Below, piece after piece: positions 39,319 through 46,700 of a DNA stretch of 64,000 nt. The notes below the pieces were generated by a model. It was not told the origin of the DNA and did not search any database. It saw only the letters and a program-made list of their open reading frames with translations. Both the position numbers and the translations under genes were made by a program. Within the stretch, counting starts at the first letter, position 1. Each line of letters opens with the position of its first letter. The stretch comes from Phycisphaeraceae bacterium (GTDB taxonomy: Bacteria; Planctomycetota; Phycisphaerae; Phycisphaerales; UBA1924): contig JACKHF010000001.1 of assembly GCA_020639155.1 (NCBI GenBank), positions 1,364,001 to 1,428,000 on the forward strand, read 5' to 3'.

Positions 39319-39353
39319 TCGACACCGCTCAATCACGACGGTCGGTGCTCGTG
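39319..39353 (+). repeat. truncated third copy of the duplicated tail sequence
   Basis: The stretch matches 36,839-36,873 (caccgctcaatgacgacgg type) and breaks at TCGTGG, where the integrase-derived sequence begins. The six-base TCGTGG is present in both parents, indicating a microhomology joint. Confidence 0.7.
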
Positions 39354-39650
39354 GCTCGCGCGATCTTCAAGCGGGCAGTGCGCTGGGAGCTGATCGAGTC
39401 CAGTCTGTTCACTGGTTTGCGCGTCGGATCGCAAGCGAACCCGGACCGGTCGGCCTACGTCAGCCGCGAGACGATTCGTGCGGTGCTTGACGCGTGCCCC
39501 GATGCGGAGTGGCGCAGCACACACCGCGACCGTTCGCACTGATTCGCACCAATCGATGAAAATGCCGAGAAATACAGGGGTTTTGCGAGCCGACGCGAAC
39601 ACACGCGAATCGACTACAAACAAAGAAAGTGGGCGAAGAGGGATTCGAAC
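39349..39650 (+). pseudogene. internally deleted tyrosine integrase relic ending in tRNA-Tyr sequence
   Basis: Positions 39,349-39,515 match codons for the core of the intact integrase (about 55,663-55,830: AIFKRAVRWELIESS, SAYVSRETI, DACPDAEWR). Positions 39,511-39,650 match its last 130 bp including the tRNA 3' end (56,368-56,503), at roughly 95% identity by eye. The intervening 540 bp, including all catalytic residues, are missing. The joint lies at GGCGC, present at both ends of the lost segment. It is the remnant of an earlier element at the same tRNA site. Confidence 0.85.
39631..39650 (+). repeat. left attachment repeat (tRNA-Tyr 3' end, 20 bp)
   Basis: Gggcgaagagggattcgaac is identical to 56,484-56,503, the acceptor-stem/T-arm 3' end of the tRNA-Tyr gene. 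Together the two define a 16.85-kb integrated segment carrying an integrase at its right end. Identity also extends leftward through the integrase relic. Confidence 0.85.
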
Positions 39651-39666
39651 ACTCCCAAAAAACACT

Positions 39667-39873
39667 ATGTTTTTTGATGGTAGCGCGCAAAGCGGCGCAG
39701 AATCCGGCGCACTTTTTCCCAATTCGATCCCGGACACGTCCTCGCCCCAAGCCCCGGCATCGCCCACCGATTCTGATCTGGCTGAGGTGATGGCTGCGTG
39801 GGATGCACTCCCGGAGGCTGTCAAGGCGGGCATCGTGGCGATGGTCCGGGCGGCTGCGCCGGCGCGGTCGTGA
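39667..39873 (+). pseudogene. C-terminal fragment of a second integrase
   Basis: The frame encodes FFDGSAQSGAESGALFPN, a Pro/Ser linker, then DLAEVMAAWDALPEAVKAG with IVAMVRAA. This acidic-helix tail is typical of planctomycete tyrosine recombinases, while the SAQSGAESGA part parallels QKSGAECGA in the intact integrase. No catalytic domain precedes it, so it is a leftover of another element. Its frame is continuous with the relic to the left. Confidence 0.55.
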
Positions 39874-40265
39874 GTAAGCAGACGAGCGAACTCAGAATTA
39901 ACCTTTCGCAGCCGGAAGAACTTGGCGTGGAGTGGTCGGTTAAATGGTAAACGCCCACTCTTTTGACTGGTCTCGCTGCTTCTCAAACATTGGCAGTCCT
40001 ACGAATCAGGTCAAATACCGATGGGGCTTGGATAAACCTACGACGATGCCTACATCTCCAAGCTTCGATGTAGTTCATTGCTAGTAGGTAAATTTCCCTA
40101 TCTGGACATCGCCAAATAGAGCCTGGTCGTCGAAGTTGCGCGGCTTCAGAGTATTGCTAAGGGTACTAGGGACCACCACCAATGGCATCAACCTCAATAA
40201 TCGAGTAGAATCTAGTACTGCTATATAGTAGAAGATGTGCGCGCCACAGTCATCACGGAGCATGG
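39874..40265. other. gene-free left end of the integrated element
   Basis: The 392 bp are AT-richer than the flanks and hold no supported gene. A 26-codon frame starts at GTG 39870, but there is nothing to support it. Around 40,214-40,230 the sequence tactgctatatagta is partly palindromic and contains TATAGT, a possible -10 element or operator for the defence operon that begins 40 bp later. Confidence 0.4.
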
Positions 40266-40439
40266 ATGCTGACTTCGTTCGAGCCAAAGCTGGTCATGAC
40301 GATTGATGAGCTTGCTGCCTTCCACAATGTGACAAAGTTGACACTGAACACACCTGTGCCATTCAACAAGGGCAAGGGCGGAACGTGCTGGGGATTCAGT
40401 CGGCAAGCAATTGATGAATTGCTGACGAACCTTGATTGA
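40266..40439 (+). CDS. small HTH_17/excisionase-like DNA-binding protein, 57 aa
   Basis: ATG 40266 opens a 57-codon frame whose MTIDELAAFHNVTKLTLNT...GFSRQAIDELL layout fits the MerR/excisionase-type helix-turn-helix: N-terminal helix-turn-helix, a wing with PVPFNKGKGG, then a recognition-site anchor helix. It lies 14 nt before the restriction gene, in the same direction. The likely role is regulation of the operon, like a restriction-modification controller; an excisionase role is also possible. Confidence 0.6.
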   Translation: MLTSFEPKLVMTIDELAAFHNVTKLTLNTPVPFNKGKGGTCWGFSRQAIDELLTNLD

Positions 40440-40453
40440 GAGGATGATCCGCA

Positions 40454-43400
40454 ATGAGCAGTGAGTTCTTTGCAAAACCAATTCTCAACTCCCCTTACGA
40501 GTATCCGTTGCGCCATTGGGAACTTGATGAGAACGGCCAACCGACAAATCGCATTGTCGAATCGCGACGCCGAGCCGAGTTCGTCACGCCAATTCCCAAG
40601 CCGAAGAAGCGACGTGGCAATGCTGCTCAAGAGGAGTTGGTATTCAATGAGGCCACTGAAGTGTCCTCTGATGAGCAGCGCTACGAGACGATGTCGATCG
40701 TCAACGACGTTCGTTCTCGCGTCGATGCGTGGCGACAGTTGAAGAATCCAAACGACTGGCGTGTGACACCAGAGACCACAAGACTATTGCAACACTGGCG
40801 TCATCATGTGTTCAGCACACTTCGACCATTCTTTTGTCAGGTAGAAGCCGTCGAGACGTTGATTTGGCTTAGTGAAGTTGCTCCTCATCTTGGGAAAGAA
40901 GCCCGTTTCTTCCTCGATCACTTTGAATGCGCGAGCGAACAAGCAAACCCTGGTTTGCAGCGACTTGCACTGAAGCTCGCCACCGGCGCGGGCAAGACAA
41001 CTGTCATGGCCATGATAATCGCATGGCAGACGATCAATGCCGTCAGGCGGCCGAACAGCAACCGGTTCACTAGAGGATTCCTCGTGGTGGCGCCCGGGTT
41101 GACGATTCGAGATCGACTTAGAGTCCTTCAGCCGCACGACCCAGATAGCTATTACAGGAGTCGCGAGCTTGTGCCCAACGACATGCTTCCCGATCTGGAT
41201 CGAGCGAAGATTGTGATTACGAACTACCACGCTTTCAAGCTGCGAGAAACGATGCAGTTATCAAGCGGTGGCAGAGCGCTGCTCCAGGGGCGAGGCGAAG
41301 AGCTGCTAACAACTGAAACTGAAGGGCAAATGCTGCAACGGGTCATGCCTGATTTGATGGGCATGAAGGGTGTCGTGGTCCTCAACGACGAGGCGCACCA
41401 TTGTTATCGCGAGAAACCTGGGGATACAGACGAGGACGAGCTCAAGGGCGACGACAAGAGGGAGGCAGACAAGAATCGAGAAGCCGCGCGCCTATGGATT
41501 TCTGGCCTCGAAGCTGTAGGCCGCAAACTCGGCCTGCTGCGCGTGGTTGATCTATCGGCCACTCCGTTCTTCTTGAGAGGGTCCGGATACGCGGAAGGCA
41601 CACTCTTTCCGTGGACGACAAACGACTTCTCACTGATGGATGCGATCGAATGCGGCATCGTTAAGCTCCCTCGCGTCCCGGTTGCAGACAACATTCCGGG
41701 TGAAGACACGCCGGTATTTCGCGAACTGTGGAAACATATCGCCAAGCAGATGCCCAAGAAAGGCCGTGGGTCGAGTGGTTTTATCGATCCACTTGCTATC
41801 CCGGAGAAACTACAAACAGCACTCGAAGCCTTGTATGGGCACTATGCCAAGACCTACGAACTGTGGGAGAAGGAAGGCATCAATGTGCCGCCATGTTTCA
41901 TTGTTGTTTGCCAGAACACAGCGATTTCCAAGCTGGTTTTCGATTTCATTTCTGGCTTTGTCAAACCCAACGAAGATGGAACGGAACAGCTTATCGAGGG
42001 TCGACTACCTTTGTTCCGAAACACCGATGAGCATGGTAATCCTCTTGCTCGGCCACGGACGCTCCTGATCGATAGCGAACAGCTTGAGTCAGGAGAAGCA
42101 CTCGACAAAGACTTCAGGGATAAAGCCAGCGATGAGATTGATCGTTTCCGGCGCGAGATCGTGGAGCGCACCGGAGACCGAAAGGCAGCCGACAAAATTA
42201 CGGACCAAGATTTACTCCGTGAAGTCATGAACACCGTGGGCAAGCAAGGGCGACTGGGTGAGTCCATTCGGTGTGTTGTTTCTGTTTCGATGCTTACAGA
42301 AGGCTGGGATGCGAACACGGTTACCCATGTAATCGGTGTTCGTGCGTTCAAAACGCAGTTGCTTTGTGAGCAGGTGATTGGTCGGGCGCTCCGTCGTCAG
42401 TCGTATGAACTCAACGAAGAAGGTCGGTTCAATGTTGAGTATGCCGATGTGCTCGGCATCCCATTCGACTTTAATGCCAAGCCGGTTGTCGCACCACCGC
42501 AGCCACCGCGACCGACAGTGCATGTGAAAGCCATTCGACCCGACCGCGACCAACTGGAGATCACGTTCCCGCGAGTTGAGGGGTATCGTGTAGAACTTCC
42601 CGAAGAGCGACTCACTGCCAAGTTTGACAGCGATTCAACACTTGAACTAACACCAGAGCTCGTTGGTCCCACCGTGACAACAAACGAAGGGATCATCGGC
42701 GAAGGTGTAGACCTCACGCTCGTCCACACAGGCGATCTTCGCCGATCGACGTTGCTGTTCCATCTCACCCAGCGATTGCTCTTCACGAAGTGGCGTGACC
42801 CAGGCGAAGATCCAAAGCTCCACCTCTTCGGGCAACTCAAGCGAGTCACCAAGCAGTGGCTCGACAATCATCTTGTGTGCAAGGGTCAGACGTACCCTGC
42901 TCAGCTCATGTATCTCTCACTTGCCGACATGGCATGCGAGCGAATCACCAGGGGTATTGTCAGGCAGCACATCGGGGATACTCCGATCAAGGCAGTTCTC
43001 GACCCATACAACCCGACAGGGTCATCTGCATTGGTCAACTTCAACACCTCAAAGACGGACCGATGGGAGACCAGTGCCCAGCGATGCCACGTCAACTGGG
43101 TGATTCTTGATAGTGACTGGGAGGCTGAGTTCTGCCGTGTCGCAGAAGCGCACCCGAAGGTCGTCGCATACGTTAAGAACCACAACCTTGGCCTCGAAGT
43201 GCCATATCGCTATGGCTCTGAGTCACGCAAGTATCGTCCCGACTTTATCGTGCTGGTGGACGACGGGCACGAACCGAACGCTGACGGCACACCGAACCTC
43301 CTGCACCTTGTGGTCGAGATCAAGGGATATCGGCGCGAGGACGCGAAAGAAAAGGCAGGCACAATGCGCGACTACTGGGTTCCCGGCGTGAACAACCTGC

Positions 43401-43552
43401 GTTCCTTCGGCCGGTGGGCGTTTGCAGAGTTCGTCGATGTCTACGAGATGCAGGCAGACTTTGAGGCGAAGGTTCAGGAACACTTCAACCGGATGATCGA
43501 TACTGCGGTTTTGACACTGCGGGATGCCGCACAGACTGAGGAACACGTGTGA
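40454..43552 (+). CDS. type III-like restriction endonuclease, helicase-nuclease subunit
   Basis: ATG 40454 follows GAGAGGATGATCCGC. The 1,032-aa protein has SF2 helicase motifs: Walker A ATGAGKTT (about 176-183), motif Ia VVAPGLTIRDRL, DEAH in LNDEAHHCY (about 311), SATPF (about 370) and the motif VI region QVIGRALRRQSY (about 640). The C-terminal nuclease motif is PDFIVLVDDG...VVEIKGYR (about 928 and 953), the PD-(D/E)XK pattern. Layout and partner fit type III Res or, from memory, the BPTD_3080 family. It would cut unmodified foreign DNA after ATP-driven translocation. Its stop overlaps the methyltransferase region. Confidence 0.88.
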   Translation: MSSEFFAKPILNSPYEYPLRHWELDENGQPTNRIVESRRRAEFVTPIPKPKKRRGNAAQEELVFNEATEVSSDEQRYETMSIVNDVRSRVDAWRQLKNPNDWRVTPETTRLLQHWRHHVFSTLRPFFCQVEAVETLIWLSEVAPHLGKEARFFLDHFECASEQANPGLQRLALKLATGAGKTTVMAMIIAWQTINAVRRPNSNRFTRGFLVVAPGLTIRDRLRVLQPHDPDSYYRSRELVPNDMLPDLDRAKIVITNYHAFKLRETMQLSSGGRALLQGRGEELLTTETEGQMLQRVMPDLMGMKGVVVLNDEAHHCYREKPGDTDEDELKGDDKREADKNREAARLWISGLEAVGRKLGLLRVVDLSATPFFLRGSGYAEGTLFPWTTNDFSLMDAIECGIVKLPRVPVADNIPGEDTPVFRELWKHIAKQMPKKGRGSSGFIDPLAIPEKLQTALEALYGHYAKTYELWEKEGINVPPCFIVVCQNTAISKLVFDFISGFVKPNEDGTEQLIEGRLPLFRNTDEHGNPLARPRTLLIDSEQLESGEALDKDFRDKASDEIDRFRREIVERTGDRKAADKITDQDLLREVMNTVGKQGRLGESIRCVVSVSMLTEGWDANTVTHVIGVRAFKTQLLCEQVIGRALRRQSYELNEEGRFNVEYADVLGIPFDFNAKPVVAPPQPPRPTVHVKAIRPDRDQLEITFPRVEGYRVELPEERLTAKFDSDSTLELTPELVGPTVTTNEGIIGEGVDLTLVHTGDLRRSTLLFHLTQRLLFTKWRDPGEDPKLHLFGQLKRVTKQWLDNHLVCKGQTYPAQLMYLSLADMACERITRGIVRQHIGDTPIKAVLDPYNPTGSSALVNFNTSKTDRWETSAQRCHVNWVILDSDWEAEFCRVAEAHPKVVAYVKNHNLGLEVPYRYGSESRKYRPDFIVLVDDGHEPNADGTPNLLHLVVEIKGYRREDAKEKAGTMRDYWVPGVNNLRSFGRWAFAEFVDVYEMQADFEAKVQEHFNRMIDTAVLTLRDAAQTEEHV

Positions 43553-43554
43553 CG

Positions 43555-46500
43555 ATGGCCAAGAAAAAGACCACAGCAAAGACCCGCAAGAAGACCGCGC
43601 CAAAGAAGGTCGAGGCGATCACCCACGATGACGCGTCGCGGAAGAACATTCCGACCGCCGAGTACCAGTCCGTGATGACGACCGAGCACCAGTCGCCCAT
43701 CCGCGTTGCGTACGAGCGGCGCAATCGCGATCTTGACCCGCAGCTGGTCTGGCGCGGCAAGGACGAGCAGGACTGGTCCGATCTTGTCGTTCAAGCGCCG
43801 CCGCTCTTCATCCAGGAGAAGGTCCATCCGAAGGTGCTGGTCGATGATTTGCGCCGTCGCACCGAAGCAGACGAGCGCGATGCCGAGCCGCAGATGGACC
43901 TGTTCGCCGACTTCAACGGCGTTCCCGAGGGCAACGCCAAGACCGAGTTCTATCAGCACGATGCCAACTGGACAAACCGCATGATTCTTGGTGACTCACT
44001 CCAGGTCATGGCATCGCTCGCAGAGCGCGAGGGACTGCGCGGCAAGGTCCAGTGCATCTACCTCGATCCGCCGTACGGCATCAAGTTCAACTCGAACTTC
44101 CAGTGGTCTACAACTTCTCGCGACGTGAAGGATGGCAAAAAGGACCACATCACGCGCGAGCCCGAGCAGGTCAAGGCGTTCCGTGACACCTGGCGCGACG
44201 GGATCCACACGTACCTGACATATCTGCGCGATCGGCTGACCGTGAGTCATGATTTACTGAATGAGTCTGGATCTATTTTTGTCCAGATTGGCGACGAGAA
44301 TGTGCATCGTGTGCTTGCAGTGCTCGATGAGGTGTTTGGTCCAGGCAACCGACTTGGGTTAATCCTGTTCAAGAAGACAGGCGGGCTTTCAGCGAAGCAT
44401 CTTGCTTCGGTCGGAGACTATATCCTCTGGTACGGAAAAGACGCATCGCGGACGAAGTTCCGACCACTCTTTAAGAAGAAGCTTCCAGGCGAGGCGGGTG
44501 CGACACAGTTTCGATACAAGCTTGATGAGCTAGGCAATCTTCACGAGGTCGACTTTTCAGTTGCCTCACAGCTTCCAGCAGAAGAAGTAGTGTACCACGA
44601 CAATTTTACATCTCAGAAGCCAGCATACAACTTCGAGTTTGCCGGAAGACGATTCACAAAGCCATTCAAGCCGTCGCCAGACAACCTCCCGCGCGTATCA
44701 CGTGCAGGGCGGTTCTTGGTTGTAGGCAACACTCCGCGATACCTCCGTAAACTTGCGGATTTCCCGGTTTATGAGATAAACGAGCTGTGGGACGACCTCG
44801 CAATCAGTGGATTTGCTGATCAGAAAGTTTATGTTGTTCAGACCTCGCCCAAGGCTATCGAACGTTGCTTGCTCATGGCGAGCGACCCTGGTGACCTCGT
44901 CCTCGATCCCACTTGTGGTTCCGGGACGACGGCCTATGTGGCGGAGCAATGGGGCCGGCGGTGGATCACCATTGACACGTCGCGCGTGTCGCTTGCGCTC
45001 GCTCGCGCACGGATCATGGGCGCTCGGTATCCGTTCTTTCTGCTGGCTGATTCGAAGGACGGCGTCGAAAAGGAAGCCGCGGTCACCCGGAGCGATCTGC
45101 CTGAGGGCTATGCGAAACGACATTATGCTGGAAATGTCCGGCACGGATTTGTGTATGAGCGTGTACCGCATATTGGGCTAAAGGCGATCGCGAACAACGC
45201 AGAGATCGACGTCATCTGGGAGAAGTTTGAGGCGAAGCTCCAGCCTGTTCGCGAGAAGCTGACGGGGGCGATCCCCGCGAAGTGGCTTGCTGAGTATCGC
45301 AAGAGACAGAAGTACACGGCCGATGTTCCGGCGGAGTTGCAGGAATGGGAGATCCCGCGCGAGCAACCGGAGGATTGGCCAGGCGCGTGCAAGACACTCC
45401 TTGACGAGTTCTGGAAGCTGCGCATTGCGCGCCAGAAGGAGATCGACGCGAGCATCGCAGCGAAGGCTGACTTCGAGTATCTGTACGACAAGCCCTACGA
45501 GGACAAGAAGAAGGTGCGCGTGGCTGGGCCGTTCACGGTCGAGAGCATCAGCCCGCATCGCACACTCGGCGTGGACGAGGATGATGAGTTGATCGATCCG
45601 TTGAAGCCAACGGGCACACCCGGTGACAGCGAGGATGCTGTGGACTTTGTTGAGATGGTGCTCGAAAACCTTCGGAGCACCGGCGTCCAGCAGGCGCACA
45701 AGGAAGATCGAATCTTGTTCTCGTCGCTCACTCCCTGGCCGGGGCATTTCATCTGTGCCGAGGGAAGGTACGTTGAAGCTGACAGCGACACCGAGAAGCG
45801 TGCTGGGATTTTGATCGGTCCCGAGTTTGGCACTGTATCAAGACAGGATCTGGTGGCTGCAGCGCGCGAAGCGGGAGATGCCGGGTTCGATGTGCTCATC
45901 GCGTGCGCGTTCAGCTACGAGGCGCACGCGACGGAGTTCAGCAAGCTCGGACGCATTCCGGTTCTCAAAGCGAGAATGAACGCCGAACTGCACATGGGCG
46001 GAGAACTTAAGAACACGGGCAAGGGGAACCTGTTTGTCATCTTCGGGGAGCCCGATATTGGTGTGTATGAAGGGGGTAGCAAAGCACTCGAAATAGAAGT
46101 ACAACGACGTCAAGACAGACTCCCAGAGATAAAGCAAACAATTAAGATGTTGGAAACAGATGTGAAGTCGATCAAAAGAATAAAAGATAAAACAGAAGAC
46201 CAAGTGGAACGCCTAACCGCTGTCAAGACTCAGCTTTATAACCTTGAGCGGGAAAAGGATCGTGCAAATGTTCTCATTGATTATGCCCCAGCTGTACCGA
46301 AGGGGCAGTTGTTTGTAGAACTCTACGGTGTAGATGTCTTTCACCCATCAAGCGGTGAAGTCCTGAGCGATAGTGCCGACGGTATCGCGTGCTGGTTCAT
46401 CGATACCGACTACAACGAGGAGAGCTTCTTTGTCCGACATGCGTACTTCCTCGGGCAAAGCGATCCATACAAAGCACTCAAGACAACACTCAAGGCTGAG

Positions 46501-46635
46501 ATCAACGAGGAAGCATGGGCGACGCTCAACAGCGATACGTCACGGCCGTTCAAGAAACCCAAGGGCGGGCGGATCGCAGTGAAGGTTATCAATCATCTCG
46601 GAGATGAGGTCATGAAGGTGTTTCGGGTGGAGTGA
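43555..46635 (+). CDS. type III-like DNA methyltransferase (Mod), adenine-specific
   Basis: ATG 43555 gives the common MAKKKTTAKTRKK start; GTG 43549, overlapping the res stop, is an alternative. The motif order is that of beta-class methylases: motif IV DPPYGIKFN (about 172), then a target-recognition region (about 220-440), then motif I LDPTCGSGTTAYVAEQWG (about 450). DPPY points to N6-adenine (or N4-cytosine) methylation. The C-terminal half contains a Lys/Glu-rich coiled coil (about 845-905) and is longer than ordinary Mod subunits: 1,026 aa against about 650. It protects host DNA and probably guides the Res subunit. Confidence 0.88.
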   Translation: MAKKKTTAKTRKKTAPKKVEAITHDDASRKNIPTAEYQSVMTTEHQSPIRVAYERRNRDLDPQLVWRGKDEQDWSDLVVQAPPLFIQEKVHPKVLVDDLRRRTEADERDAEPQMDLFADFNGVPEGNAKTEFYQHDANWTNRMILGDSLQVMASLAEREGLRGKVQCIYLDPPYGIKFNSNFQWSTTSRDVKDGKKDHITREPEQVKAFRDTWRDGIHTYLTYLRDRLTVSHDLLNESGSIFVQIGDENVHRVLAVLDEVFGPGNRLGLILFKKTGGLSAKHLASVGDYILWYGKDASRTKFRPLFKKKLPGEAGATQFRYKLDELGNLHEVDFSVASQLPAEEVVYHDNFTSQKPAYNFEFAGRRFTKPFKPSPDNLPRVSRAGRFLVVGNTPRYLRKLADFPVYEINELWDDLAISGFADQKVYVVQTSPKAIERCLLMASDPGDLVLDPTCGSGTTAYVAEQWGRRWITIDTSRVSLALARARIMGARYPFFLLADSKDGVEKEAAVTRSDLPEGYAKRHYAGNVRHGFVYERVPHIGLKAIANNAEIDVIWEKFEAKLQPVREKLTGAIPAKWLAEYRKRQKYTADVPAELQEWEIPREQPEDWPGACKTLLDEFWKLRIARQKEIDASIAAKADFEYLYDKPYEDKKKVRVAGPFTVESISPHRTLGVDEDDELIDPLKPTGTPGDSEDAVDFVEMVLENLRSTGVQQAHKEDRILFSSLTPWPGHFICAEGRYVEADSDTEKRAGILIGPEFGTVSRQDLVAAAREAGDAGFDVLIACAFSYEAHATEFSKLGRIPVLKARMNAELHMGGELKNTGKGNLFVIFGEPDIGVYEGGSKALEIEVQRRQDRLPEIKQTIKMLETDVKSIKRIKDKTEDQVERLTAVKTQLYNLEREKDRANVLIDYAPAVPKGQLFVELYGVDVFHPSSGEVLSDSADGIACWFIDTDYNEESFFVRHAYFLGQSDPYKALKTTLKAEINEEAWATLNSDTSRPFKKPKGGRIAVKVINHLGDEVMKVFRVE

Positions 46636-46700
46636 GCATAAACAAGACAAAGGTTAGAAAAGTACTGTGGCGATCTTATTGGCCAAGAATAACATGACAG

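Noticed and set aside
39870..39950. 26-codon frame starting at GTG 39870
   Set aside because: Too short to support; only a stop-start overlap with an integrase fragment.
40081..40287. 68-codon minus-strand frame at the left end of the element
   Set aside because: No SD, no recognisable content, and it overlaps the start of the better-supported small HTH gene.
43549..43554. GTG 43549 as the methyltransferase start
   Set aside because: Possible because it overlaps the res stop, but ATG 43555 gives the usual MAKKK-type N-terminus; kept as alternative only.
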